In this document: positions 41,151 to 49,603 of the stretch, one piece after another | How positions within the stretch are numbered: the first letter of the stretch is position 1 | Layout: each line of letters opens with the position of its first letter | Source of the DNA: Streptomyces sp. NBC_01381 | Lineage (GTDB): Bacteria > Actinomycetota > Actinomycetes > Streptomycetales > Streptomycetaceae | Assembly (NCBI RefSeq): GCF_026340305.1 | Contig: NZ_JAPEPI010000002.1 | Coordinates: 3,348,001 to 3,412,000 of the forward strand | Direction of reading: 5' to 3' | Length of the DNA stretch: 64,000 nt | The notes under the pieces: model-generated | Told to the model about the DNA's origin: nothing | Database searches by the model: none | The model's input: the letters and a program-made list of their open reading frames with translations, nothing else | Position numbers and translations under genes: made by a program

Positions 41151-41927
41151 TCGGACACCTGGGCGCACCGCATCCTGGAGTGTGGAACGTCGCTCCGACG
41201 AGATTGCCGACCTTCGAGGACACTGCGCTCAACTGGCCGGCTTGGACGCAGGCCCCCTGTCTGGCGTAGCCGTCACGGAAGCGCGGCCAGAACCCCCGTC
41301 AACGCCCTGGAAGCACTCGCCGACGCTTGGGCACAGCCCCATCAGGGCCATGCCCGAGGCGACAGCGATGTGGCTCGGTCACACCCTGGATGTGCGCTGT
41401 TGTTGGCCTGCAGGCGTGATCTTCGGTGCTGGTTCAGGTGCCGGTTGCTCGGGCCGAGCGGGGTCGGGCGCGCAGGGCGGGCAGCCGGGCACAGTCGCCC
41501 GCTCTGGCCAGGCTTTGGCCGAGGGCCAGGAGAGAGGAGCCGCACCAGCCGGCTGGCACACGTCCAGCGTGGAGATCGCCGCCGCCGTGGGGGCCGATCC
41601 CTGCTCCATGAGCGCGACGTACTCCTCGACGCGCTCCCTCTCGTTCCACGTCGGGGGAACCATGGGCACGACGAACTCATAGAGGTGGGCGTCCGCGTGG
41701 ACGGCAGTCTCGAAGGTGGTCGCCCGTTTTGATCAGCACTGGCCGACCGTACGGGACGCCGTGGAGCAGCTCCACCGACTACTGAGCGCGTATGTGGCCG
41801 GACGAGCCAACTACAACGCTAAGTCACACCTGCTTGCGACTTCGAGATAGATGGCACTGGGGCGAGCTAGTTGTCACCGGGGGAGACAGCTCGTCCGCCA
41901 CATGCTCAGGCGTGTAAGAGCCAACAG
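41151..41927. other. Gap with no supported gene
   Basis: About 780 bases with overlapping short frames on both strands and no clear start or family motif. A minus-strand frame (41379-41669) with PPTWNERERVEEYVALMEQG looks partly coding but ends in proline-rich low complexity; I could not support it as a gene. Confidence 0.5.
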
Positions 41928-42148
41928 ATGCTCGAACAACTCGACCTCACAGATGAAGAGCGCGAAGCCGTCGAAGGAGACCGCAGCCTCGCGGACACCC
42001 TCACCCCGCCGGCCCAACCCCAAGAAACCTCGGAACGACCAGCACCTTCGTCCCACTGACCCAGCTCATGAGCACCGTTCCTGCGCAGAGGCCGGGGCAG
42101 CACGACAAGCGAGATACCGGTCGAAAACCGCCTGGCTATCAGGAGTGA
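41928..42148 (+). pseudogene. C-terminal gene fragment, frameshifted
   Basis: MLEQLDLTDEEREAVEGDRS reads as the C-terminal helix of a larger protein; a one-base shift near 42025 would continue into LGTTSTFVPLTQLMSTVPAQ, ending at TGA 42148. The second half overlaps the 3' end of the convergent NUDIX gene. The family is not recognised with confidence, and the call rests on reading-frame continuity. Confidence 0.3.
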
Positions 42149-42617
42149 AAGTCCACTGCTGGAGAGCCCGCCGCAGCTCGGACGCGGTCAGCCACCCGTG
42201 CCAGGCCACCTCACTTGGATCAGGGGCGACGATCTCCGGAAGCACGGCGTCACAGACCGCAAGCCAGTAAGGGCTGAGCCCGCCCCGGCTGAGGAACTTG
42301 AACCGAAGGCACACTGTCGCCGATGTTCCCAGCTCCTCACTGAGCTCGCGGGCAGCTGCCTGCTCATAGGACTCGCCGACTCCCGCAGCACCCCCGACCC
42401 CGAGTTCGTAGTGCCCTGGGAAACGGGACAGTTGCTCGGCACGCCGATGGACGAGAAAACGGCCTTGCCCATCACGGCACACCACCACGCCAACCCGGTG
42501 CAGCCAGCCCTCCCGAACGGCCTCCCACCGACTGACTACCCCCAGCACACGGTCCTGAGCGTCAACACGTTCCACGAGTTCATCCACGCCGCACACGATC
42601 GCAGGCACCACTGACAC
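42066..42617 (-). CDS. NUDIX hydrolase, Idi-like
   Basis: A protein of about 183 aa with the Nudix box GGAAGVGESYEQAAARELSEELG-type signature at about residues 75-97 (G-x5-E-x7-REUxEExG). The preceding VDELVERVDAQDRVLGVVSR and WLHRVGVVVCRDGQGRFLVH segments match the isopentenyl-diphosphate-isomerase-like Nudix group often annotated as YfcD-type. These hydrolyse nucleoside diphosphate-linked or related pyrophosphates. The start is uncertain: GTG 42617, 42611, 42608 or 42587; the longer open frame above belongs to a different, broken gene. Confidence 0.82.
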   Translation of the reverse strand: MSVVPAIVCGVDELVERVDAQDRVLGVVSRWEAVREGWLHRVGVVVCRDGQGRFLVHRRAEQLSRFPGHYELGVGGAAGVGESYEQAAARELSEELGTSATVCLRFKFLSRGGLSPYWLAVCDAVLPEIVAPDPSEVAWHGWLTASELRRALQQWTFTPDSQAVFDRYLACRAAPASAQERCS

Positions 42618-42704
42618 CCGGCTTGAGGAGCTTGGCGATCTTGTCCCCATCGTCTTGATCGCGGGTGGCCGGTCCCGGCTGGAGCGCGGCGGCAGCAGGC
42701 GGAA

Positions 42705-43146
42705 GCGGGCTTCCAGCGGCAGACCGGAGGACGCTCCAGGCACCGACGCTGTCGATGCGCGCAGCGACTGACGGTGAACCCGTGCCCCTCCAGCGCTTTC
42801 ACGAGCCGGGGCGCCTGAGTTGGCGATCACGGTGTTCGTCGAGGGATAGGACGTTCACGTCGATGTACAAGCTGGTGAGGGTCAGATCGTTGGGGCCGTC
42901 GGCGGGGAACTCGGCGGGGTCGGGTTCAGGGGCGTAGATCTTGTCCCAGCGCCGGAGCGGTTCGGGCAGGCGGTCGAGGACCTCGGGGCCGCGCAGCAGC
43001 AGGGTGCCGGGACGCAGCGGCAGGATCTGGGTGTCGATGTGGTTACTGTCCAAGCGGTGCATGGTGTGGATGCGGAACCGGTCGCCGAGATGACGTTGGA
43101 GCCAGCGTGCGCCGAGGGCGTGGTGTTGGGTCGCGACGTTGAGCGG
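42705..43146 (-). pseudogene. Amidinotransferase fragment, frameshifted
   Basis: Reading in from about 43146: NVATQHHALGARWLQRHLGD, MHRLDSNHIDTQILPLRPGT then LLLRGPEVLDRLPEPLRRWD, and LYIDVNVLSLDEHR match the glycine/inosamine amidinotransferase fold (H.D....LRPG, NVLSLDE). The frame then shifts near 42830 into VIANSGAP/RLVKALEGHGFTV and again downstream. The catalytic Cys region at the C-terminus and the N-terminus are gone. Amidinotransferases of this type serve streptomycin-like or guanidino natural products. Confidence 0.65.
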
Positions 43147-43355
43147 TGAGTGCTTCGGCCCGGAGGACTTCGGACCGTGTGGTGCAGCCGTCCTTGTTTA
43201 TCCGTACCCCTGCCTTCAGGCTCCGCGCTGCGCAACCCCGCTCGGACCCAACGGCGTCGTCGGGCCGGAACTCGCCGAGATCTTCCAGGAGGATCTGGAC
43301 GAGGATGCGACGCGCGAGGCCGCGGGGACGGGCGCGCTGACGACGGTGGTCTCCG

Positions 43356-44237
43356 CTAGGTGAAGGCTGTGGCGAGCTGCTCGAGGAGGGGCGTCGCGGA
43401 GGAGTGGGGGTCGCGGCGTGGTGTGATCGCGTAGATCCCGCGGGTCGGGGGATCGGCGAGGGCCACCGCGGTGACGTCGGTCCGCAGCGCGCGTGTCAGT
43501 ACCCCGGGTATCAGCGCGATGGCGTGGCCGGTTGCCACCAGGGCCAGCTTGCCGAGCAGATCGGCCGCGGTGAGATCGATGCGGGCGCTGACCCCGGCGC
43601 GGGCGGCGTGCCGGCGCAGGAGCGCCGCCGAGCCGTCGTTGTCCTCGACCCAGGTCTCGTCGGCCAGCGTCTGAATGTCCACCGGGCCGCGCCCGGCCCG
43701 CGGATGACCGACGGGCAGGACGACGACCATGTCGTCCAGACCGAGGAACCGCCGTTCGATCCGCGGGTCATGGGGGAGCCCCGGTGGCGCATCGGTGACG
43801 ACAGCGAGGTCGAGATCACCGGCGATCACACGGTTGTGCAGCTGTGCGCTCAGGCCGGGGAGCAGGCTCCACCGGACGGATCCGGTTCGCTCCAGCAGGC
43901 TCCGGATGGCCTCGGGGACGATCCCTGCGGCAAGAGAGGGAGTGGCACCGACGGCCAGCGGCCGATTGGACGCCCCGTCACCAGCCTCTCGTACGGCGCG
44001 AACGGCGCGGTCGGCTTCGTTGAGCGTGGCCAGGGCGTGGCTCCGGAAGACCTCGCCGGCAGGCGTCGGACGCACACCGCGCGCATGACGCTCCATCAGA
44101 GGCACGCCGAGCTGCCGCTCCAGACCGGCGATCTGTCGGGAGACGGCCGACTGCGTGTGATTGAGCTCGGCGGCCGCCGCCGACAGCGACCCGAGCCGGC
44201 ACACGGTCACGAAGGTCCGCCACACGGTCAATTCCAT
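43356..44237 (-). CDS. LysR-family transcriptional regulator
   Basis: A 293-aa LysR regulator: N-terminal helix-turn-helix GSLSAAAAELNHTQSAVSRQ followed by IAGLERQLGVPLMERHARG (about 17-55), then a two-lobed effector domain (LAVGATPSLAAGIVPEAIRS, DLDLAVVTDAPPG, ADLLGKLALVATGHAIALIP). ATG 44237 is chosen as family-like start MELTVWRTF. It is divergent from the dehydrogenase fusion gene with 112 bases between, the usual LysR arrangement, and probably activates it. Confidence 0.9.
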   Translation of the reverse strand: MELTVWRTFVTVCRLGSLSAAAAELNHTQSAVSRQIAGLERQLGVPLMERHARGVRPTPAGEVFRSHALATLNEADRAVRAVREAGDGASNRPLAVGATPSLAAGIVPEAIRSLLERTGSVRWSLLPGLSAQLHNRVIAGDLDLAVVTDAPPGLPHDPRIERRFLGLDDMVVVLPVGHPRAGRGPVDIQTLADETWVEDNDGSAALLRRHAARAGVSARIDLTAADLLGKLALVATGHAIALIPGVLTRALRTDVTAVALADPPTRGIYAITPRRDPHSSATPLLEQLATAFT

Positions 44238-44349
44238 GACACCAGCAATTCCATGACACCAGTATGTCCGGCCGGTATGCGAGCACCGCAGGTCTCGCCT
44301 GCGAAATCTGCGCTTGTCGCAGCCGTCGGGGCGCACCACTCTGGCCCGT

Positions 44350-45507
44350 ATGACCACACCGCACCTGATCACCATCCTTGGCCTGGGGCGCATGGGCGAC
44401 GCGATCGCGACGCGCCTCGCTGCCCAGGGCCGGGACGTCGTCGGCTGGACGCGCTCCGGGCGCACGTCAGACGCCGTCAGGACGACCGGCGATGCGCACG
44501 AGGCGGTGGCGAAGGCCGATCTCGTACTCCTGGCACTGTTCGACGGTCCGGCCTGCCGGCAGGTCCTCGACGACGTCCGTGACTCGCTGCGACCGGACAC
44601 GATCGTGCTGAACACCAGCACCATCGCCCCCGCCGAAGCGTCGCAACTGGCCCGGCACCTCGGCCCGTCCTACGTCCACGCGCCCCTGCTCGGCTCTGTT
44701 CCCGCCGCCGCGGCCGGCGCCCTGCAGATTCTTGCCGCCGCCGAGCACGACGCGCTCGATCGGGTCCGACCGGTTCTGGAGGCGCTTGGCACCGTGCGGC
44801 GTGTTGACGACGCCGCCACCGCCGCCGCGCTCAAGCTCATCGCCAACAGCAGCCTTGCCGGCGCCGTCCTCGCGCTGCGTGACGCACTGCGCCAGGCCGA
44901 CGCCCTCGGCCTGCCCCGTGCCAAGGTGCTTGACGTTCTCGAACTCGGCCAGCTCGGCGGGCTCGTGGCCCGCAAACGCCCCTTCCTCGCCGGCCAGTCG
45001 GCCCCTGCCATGGCCGAATTCACGATCGGCGCGCTGGCCAAGGACATGGCTCTGCTGGCCGCCGCGTCGAACACCCCGCTGCGCAGCGCAGCCGACTTGG
45101 CCGACCCCACTGCCGACCCTGAGGCCGACATCGCCGTTGCCGCCACGGTCCCCGCGGTGGAGGACACCGTGCTCGAACCGCTCCGTGCCTACATCCGCGG
45201 ACACGCGACCGGCGACCCCACCCACTTCCACGACGCGTTCCTGCCCACCGCCCACATCGAGGGAATCCGGGACGGCGCGTTCGTCTCGTGGCGCCTGGAG
45301 GAGTACTGCGCTCTCTTCGACGGCCGCCCGGCCGCGGACGAACCGACCCGCTTCCGCCGCATCGACGCCATCGACGTCCACGGCACCGTCGCGACCGCGA
45401 CCATGACGCTCTCGCACGGCGCGAACACCTTCACCGACATCTTCCTGCTGGTCCGCGTCGACGACGGCTGGCGCATCGCCAACAAGGCTTACCACCGGCA
45501 CTCGTGA
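44350..45507 (+). CDS. Beta-hydroxyacid dehydrogenase-type reductase fused to NTF2/SnoaL-like domain
   Basis: A 385-aa two-domain protein. Residues 1-~260 are a 6-phosphogluconate/3-hydroxyisobutyrate dehydrogenase-like enzyme: NAD(P) motif ILGLGRMGDAIATRLAAQG, VLNTSTIAPAEASQLA, and the catalytic-Lys segment AALKLIANSSLAGAVL. Residues ~262-385 form a cone-shaped NTF2-like domain (DPTHFHDAFLPTAHIEGIRD, FVSWRLEEYCALFDGRPA, WRIANKAYHRH), as in lumazine-binding or SnoaL-type proteins. No frame break separates them. Imine reductases share the N-terminal fold, so that activity is possible. It is divergent from a LysR gene. Confidence 0.85.
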   Translation: MTTPHLITILGLGRMGDAIATRLAAQGRDVVGWTRSGRTSDAVRTTGDAHEAVAKADLVLLALFDGPACRQVLDDVRDSLRPDTIVLNTSTIAPAEASQLARHLGPSYVHAPLLGSVPAAAAGALQILAAAEHDALDRVRPVLEALGTVRRVDDAATAAALKLIANSSLAGAVLALRDALRQADALGLPRAKVLDVLELGQLGGLVARKRPFLAGQSAPAMAEFTIGALAKDMALLAAASNTPLRSAADLADPTADPEADIAVAATVPAVEDTVLEPLRAYIRGHATGDPTHFHDAFLPTAHIEGIRDGAFVSWRLEEYCALFDGRPAADEPTRFRRIDAIDVHGTVATATMTLSHGANTFTDIFLLVRVDDGWRIANKAYHRHS

Positions 45508-45509
45508 GG

Positions 45510-45706
45510 ATCGTGGGCTTCGGGATCGGCGGCGTGGGGGAGAAGGGGAAGCGCTCGACGTCTCCCCGGGTGAAGTCGGTGGCGCGGAGGGCGGATTCGG
45601 TGTCGCGGTTGGGCTGACAGCCGCCGGCGGTCCGCCTCCAGAAGGGGGTGATCGCGTCCTGCAGCAGCGCGGCCCAGCGGCGGGCCGGGTCCTGGGCGGT
45701 CGTCAT
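45510..45706 (-). pseudogene. Methyltransferase C-terminal fragment
   Basis: From ATG 45706 (overlapping the upstream stop as ATGA) the frame reads WAALLQDAITPFWRRTAGGC, then QPNRDTESALRATDF and VERFPFSPTPPIPKP, which is the C-terminal pattern of small class I methyltransferases (GC.xNRDT..AL..AGF...VERF). The SAM-binding half is missing, and the frame runs on to 45431, into the convergent gene. It looks like a truncated copy fused behind an intact methyltransferase gene. Confidence 0.55.
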
Positions 45707-46599
45707 TCCGGGGTGCGGGCGGTCACCAGCCAGGCGGCGGCGCCCAGGGCGATGCCGTCCGGGCCCTGGTGGCCGGCGAGTTCGGTGTGCAGCGCGGCCA
45801 GAGCCTGGCGGGCGTTCTCTTCCGTCGCCTGCGCCAGCAGATCGCGGATCAGGCCGAGGCCGGCGACGAATCCGACGACGTCCTCGGCGTCGTCGCCCAG
45901 GTGAATCGGCTCGGCCACCGGTTCGACGGCGATGTCGGTGAAACCCGCCCCGCCCAGCAACTGCCGTACCCGCTCGGGGTCGGCGAGCGAGAACGCCCCC
46001 GGCTGTCCCGATCCGCCCATGTCCGGCAGTTCGACGTACGGAGCGATGGCCGTCCACAGGGTGACGAGCCATTCGTTGACCGCCGCCTCCTGCCAGCACG
46101 AGAACGCAAGCCGGCCGCCCGGTCGCAGCGCTCGGGCGATGTTCGTGAAGGCGGCCGGCGGATCGGCGAAGAACATCACCCCGTTGCGGCTGATCGCCAC
46201 GTCGAACGCCCCGTCGGGAAAGGGATGCACCTGCGCGTCCCCTTCCTCGAACGCCACGTTGCCCACGCCTTCTTCGAGCGCAAGCCGGCGCGCCTCTGCG
46301 AGCAGCGGCACCGACAGATCGACGCCGAGAACGCGGCCTCGCCCGGCGTCGCGTGCCGCGGCACGGGTGGTGGCGCCCGCTCCGCAGCCGATGTCCAGGA
46401 CGCGGTCGGCCGTGCTGATGGCGGCTGCTCGCAGCAGGTGCGGGGTGAAGTTGCGCTGCATGGCCTCGTAGCGATCCCGGTGCCGGACCCAGTGCCGGCC
46501 GTCGTCGCCGTTCCAGGCTTGGGCCTGCTCGGCGGAGGCGGCGGCCGGGGCGTGCTGCCTTGGTTCGGCCCGGGGTGCGGTGGTGTGGTCCTCGGTCAC
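45703..46599 (-). CDS. Class I SAM-dependent methyltransferase
   Basis: A 298-aa methyltransferase: SAM motif I RVLDIGCGAGATTRAAARDA (about 66-85), motif II VLGVDLSVPLLAEARRLA, GDAQVHPFPDGAFDVAISRNG and the RALRPGGRLAFSCW segment. The N-terminal WNGDDGRHWVRHRDRYEAM is common in UbiE/Coq5-like members acting on small molecules. A truncated methyltransferase frame follows immediately, with ATGA overlap. The substrate is unknown. Confidence 0.88.
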   Translation of the reverse strand: MTEDHTTAPRAEPRQHAPAAASAEQAQAWNGDDGRHWVRHRDRYEAMQRNFTPHLLRAAAISTADRVLDIGCGAGATTRAAARDAGRGRVLGVDLSVPLLAEARRLALEEGVGNVAFEEGDAQVHPFPDGAFDVAISRNGVMFFADPPAAFTNIARALRPGGRLAFSCWQEAAVNEWLVTLWTAIAPYVELPDMGGSGQPGAFSLADPERVRQLLGGAGFTDIAVEPVAEPIHLGDDAEDVVGFVAGLGLIRDLLAQATEENARQALAALHTELAGHQGPDGIALGAAAWLVTARTPE

Positions 46600-46682
46600 G
46601 TCCTTGCCTCCTGCTACGGGGTCAATTCTTGTCAGGCGCCGCGACGACGAAGGGCAGTCTTACGCAATGCGACCCCTTCGAT

Positions 46683-46787
46683 ATGAAGCTCCCGCTGGCC
46701 TTGGCGGATCTGGGATTGATCGATGAGTACGAATTCGTGGTGCAGCCCCGGCTGGAGTTCGGCTCGGGGGCGGCGGCGATGCGGTAG
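46683..46787 (+). pseudogene. RibD/dihydrofolate-reductase-like fragment with internal deletion
   Basis: KLPLALADLGLIDEYEFVVQ followed directly by PRLEFGSGAAAMR and a TAG. In RibD-C-type reductases these two segments are normally separated by about 25 residues, and the last is the C-terminus. Here the middle is missing and the upstream two thirds of the gene are absent. Confidence 0.6.
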
Positions 46788-46845
46788 GAGCCGAGATGTC
46801 GGCCACCGGCCCACGGGACTTCCTAGCGGACTCCATGGCCCTGGC

Positions 46846-47697
46846 TCAGCCGTCCAGGCGGCGCTTGGCGAGCCAGGTGACCATCTCCGGGTCGCGGTGG
46901 TCGAAGAACAGCGTCTCCCCGGTGTCGAGCGTGGCGATCGCGGCCAGCTCGTCGTCGGTGAGCCGGAAGTCGAAGACGTCGAAGTTCTCCGCCATCCGCT
47001 CGGGGCGGACCGACTTGGGGATCGTGACGACGCCGCGCTGGATCAGCCAGCGCAGGACGACTTGAGCGACGGACTTGCCGTGCGTCTCGCCGATCTCGGT
47101 CAACAGCGGCTGCGCGAACAGGTTGTTCTTGCCCTCGGCGAAGCCGCCCCACGACTGCGTCTGCACTCCGTGCTCGCGCATGAGCTCCTGGTAGGCGGCG
47201 CGCTGGAAGAACGGATGGGTCTCGATCTGGTTGACCGCGGGCACGATCTCGTTGTTGATGATCAGGTCGAGCAGCCGGTCGGGGTAGAAGTTGGCGACGC
47301 CGATCGCCTTCGCCCGTCCGTCGCGCTGGAGCTTCTCCATCGCGCGCCACTGTCCGTACACATCGCCGTACGGCTGGTGCATCAGATACAGGTCGAGATG
47401 GTCGAGGCCGAGCTTGGTCAACGACGTCTCGAAGGCACGCTCGGTGTTCTCCTGGGCCGGCGCGTCCTGCACCCACAGCTTGGTGGTGACGAACAGCTCC
47501 TCGCGCGGGACGCCGCTGTTCTTGATGGCGTGGCCGACGGCCTCCTCGTTGCCGTAGGCGGCGGCGGTGTCGAGGAGGCGGTAGCCGGCCGCGAGGGCAT
47601 CGGAGACGGCCTGCTCGGTCTGCTCCGGCGGGATCTGGTAGACGCCGAAACCGAGGATCGGCATCTCGACGCCGTTGTTGAGGGTGACCTGCTGCAT
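46846..47697 (-). CDS. Aldo/keto reductase
   Basis: A 283-aa NADPH-dependent reductase with the catalytic tetrad Asp43, Tyr48, Lys73 and His107. Family segments are LLDTAAAYGNEEAVG, LGLDHLDLYLMHQPYGD and the coenzyme-binding VVTIPKSVRPERMAENF. It resembles 2,5-diketo-gluconate reductases. ATG 47697 has GAAGGAAC upstream. Just before it lies a hexamer array (47714-47755), and an XRE regulator is divergent, probably controlling it. Confidence 0.93.
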   Translation of the reverse strand: MQQVTLNNGVEMPILGFGVYQIPPEQTEQAVSDALAAGYRLLDTAAAYGNEEAVGHAIKNSGVPREELFVTTKLWVQDAPAQENTERAFETSLTKLGLDHLDLYLMHQPYGDVYGQWRAMEKLQRDGRAKAIGVANFYPDRLLDLIINNEIVPAVNQIETHPFFQRAAYQELMREHGVQTQSWGGFAEGKNNLFAQPLLTEIGETHGKSVAQVVLRWLIQRGVVTIPKSVRPERMAENFDVFDFRLTDDELAAIATLDTGETLFFDHRDPEMVTWLAKRRLDG

Positions 47698-47713
47698 GAC
47701 GTTCCTTCTCAGC

Positions 47714-47755
47714 GGACGTGGACGTGGACGTGGGGCTGGGGCTGGGGCTGGGGCG
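47714..47755. repeat. (GGACGT)3(GGGGCT)3 hexamer array upstream of aldo/keto reductase
   Basis: Three GGACGT units, then three GGGGCT units and GGGGCG, 42 bases in all. It lies 17 bases upstream of the reductase start in the divergent promoter region, so length changes could alter expression or the untranslated leader. Confidence 0.85.
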
Positions 47756-47961
47756 TGGCGGTGAAGCCATTGCCTCGCGCCGTCGGTGCTGCCGCAACCG
47801 GACCACCGCCCTGCGGCGGCCGTGTACGGGCGACGTCATCCACCCTGCCGCCGCGCGCGCCGGGCAGGCAGGCCGAGTCGATCCGGGGGGAGGTCAGCGG
47901 GGGTGTGACAGGGCCCCTCTCGTGAGTGGGGCCCGGGTGGCGGCAGAGGGAGACTGGTCAT

Positions 47962-48852
47962 ATGGCACCCGAGCAGCACACCGGCGGCGACGAACTGGCG
48001 CGCTTCCTGCGCGCCCGCCGTACTCAGACCAGCCCCGAGAGCGCCGGCCTCATCCCCGGTCCCGGCGTACGCCGTACGCCCGGCCTGCGCCGCGAAGAGC
48101 TGGCCACGCTCGCCGGGGTCAGCATCGACTACTACACCCGCCTCGAGCGCGGCAAGGAGACCCGGCCGGGCCCCGGAGTCGTCGACGCCCTCGCCCGTGC
48201 CCTGCAGCTCGACGACGACGAGCACCACCACCTGCGTGAGCTCGCCGCCCGAGCCGCACGCCATGCGCCCGAGCCGCCCCCTCCGCCCAGCCGGACGGTC
48301 CGCCCCCATCTGAAGCTGATCCTGGAGACCATGCGGCCGAACCCGGCCTACATCGTCAGCCGCAGCATGGACCTGCTCGCCTGGAATCCCGCGGGTCTAG
48401 CCCTGTACGCGGGCCTCGCCGACTGGCCGGTGAAGCAGCGGAACCTGGCCCGCTACCTCTTCCTGCACCCCGCCGCACGCGAGCTGTTCCCCGACTGGGA
48501 GAACCTGGTCCGCTCCTGCGTCGCCCGGCTGCGCGCCGAGGCCGGGACCAACCCCGACGCACCCGACTTCACCAGCCTCGTCGGCGAACTCCTCCTCAAG
48601 AGCCCGGACTTCGCCAGGCTGTGGGAGCGCTACGACGTCGTCGGACGCAAGAAGGTCACGAAGACCTTCCACCACCCCAAGGTCGGCGTCCTCACCCTCA
48701 GCGGCCAGAGCATGCACCTCGACGGCACCCCGGGCCAACGCCTCAGCGCCTACACCGCCGAACCGGGCACCCCCGACCACGACGCCATGCTCCTGCTCGA
48801 CCTGATCACGGAGCCGTCGGCCCCCGCCCCGACCGCCGGGAGGAGCTCATGA
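47962..48852 (+). CDS. XRE-family regulator with MmyB-like ligand-binding domain
   Basis: A 296-aa regulator. The N-terminal HTH is RTPGLRREELATLAGVSIDY followed by YTRLERG (about 35-62), and a C-terminal MmyB-like domain contains PAYIVSRSMDLLAWNPAGLA, NLARYLFLHPAAR and HHPKVGVLTL. Members bind fatty-acid-like ligands and usually repress a neighbouring oxidoreductase gene. ATG 47962. It is divergent from the aldo/keto reductase with a hexamer array between, and convergent with the NAD(P)H-binding protein. Confidence 0.9.
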   Translation: MAPEQHTGGDELARFLRARRTQTSPESAGLIPGPGVRRTPGLRREELATLAGVSIDYYTRLERGKETRPGPGVVDALARALQLDDDEHHHLRELAARAARHAPEPPPPPSRTVRPHLKLILETMRPNPAYIVSRSMDLLAWNPAGLALYAGLADWPVKQRNLARYLFLHPAARELFPDWENLVRSCVARLRAEAGTNPDAPDFTSLVGELLLKSPDFARLWERYDVVGRKKVTKTFHHPKVGVLTLSGQSMHLDGTPGQRLSAYTAEPGTPDHDAMLLLDLITEPSAPAPTAGRSS

Positions 48853-48859
48853 GCTGCCG

Positions 48860-49504
48860 TCACGTCACGGCCAGGTGGCGGCGACCGTGCCGCAGAGTCT
48901 CGGCCTCGGCCTCGTCGAGCAGCGAGAGGGCGAAGTCGGCGTAAGAGATGCGGGCCGCCATGTCGCCGTGCTCGCGCGTGCCGTAGTGGCCGGTGCGCTC
49001 GCCCTCGTGGTCGAAGTCGCCGGCCGGGCTCACATACACCCAGTCCAGTGCGCCGCCCTGGGCACGGAGCACCTCCAGACCGGCGGCGTGGGCCAGGCAG
49101 AAGGGCCGGAACTCCGCGGGGAAACCCGGGGCGTCGAGGAGCCGGGTCCCGTCCGGGCCCGGCAGCAGCGAGGAGAGCCCGACCGTGACGAGCCTGTCCA
49201 CCTCGGCCTGTCGCAGGCCCTCGACGAGGGAGTGCGCCGCGCTCTTGAAGAAGGTGTCCGGATCGGTGCCATCGCCGTACACCGCCGCCGCGTTGATCGC
49301 GGCGTCATGGCCGTCCGCGAGGGCGGCGACATCCGCCGCGTCGGTGACGTCCCCGGCGGCGATCCGTACGCCGCTGTCCGCCAGGCCGCCGTAGCGGGCG
49401 GGCTCGCGCACCACCGCGGTGACCCCGTGCCCACGGCGACGCGCCTCGGCGACGGCTTGCCGACCGGCCCTGCCGCCCGCACCGAAAATCACGATCCTGC
49501 TCAT
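48860..49504 (-). CDS. NAD(P)H-binding protein, NmrA/SDR-like
   Basis: A 214-aa Rossmann-fold protein: MSRIVIFGAGGRAGRQAVAE (residues 1-20), VREPARYGGLADSGVRIAAG, then AADVAALADGHDAAINAAAV. The catalytic Tyr-Lys pair of classical reductases is not evident, as in the NmrA-like/atypical SDR group. AGGAGG lies before ATG 49504. It is divergent from the HxlR gene; such pairs are common, the regulator controlling the oxidoreductase in response to reactive carbonyls or quinones. Confidence 0.9.
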   Translation of the reverse strand: MSRIVIFGAGGRAGRQAVAEARRRGHGVTAVVREPARYGGLADSGVRIAAGDVTDAADVAALADGHDAAINAAAVYGDGTDPDTFFKSAAHSLVEGLRQAEVDRLVTVGLSSLLPGPDGTRLLDAPGFPAEFRPFCLAHAAGLEVLRAQGGALDWVYVSPAGDFDHEGERTGHYGTREHGDMAARISYADFALSLLDEAEAETLRHGRRHLAVT

Positions 49505-49540
49505 CGTCGGAATACCTCCTGGTGAGTGGTTGCTCCGGAA

Positions 49541-49573
49541 GGTATCCGTGAGGGCGGTTACCAGTTGGATACC
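49541..49573. promoter_or_regulatory. Inverted repeat GGTATCC...GGATACC in hxlR-type promoter region
   Basis: GGTATCC (49541-49547) and GGATACC (49567-49573) are perfect inverted copies with a 19-base spacer, between the divergent NAD(P)H-binding and HxlR genes. HxlR-type regulators bind such paired sites. Confidence 0.55.
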
Positions 49574-49603
49574 GCCGGCACCGGCGTGAGGCAGGAGATC
49601 TCC

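Noticed and set aside
41379..41669. 97-codon minus-strand frame as a small gene
   Set aside because: First third looks coding but the remainder is proline-rich low complexity and there is no clear ribosome binding site.
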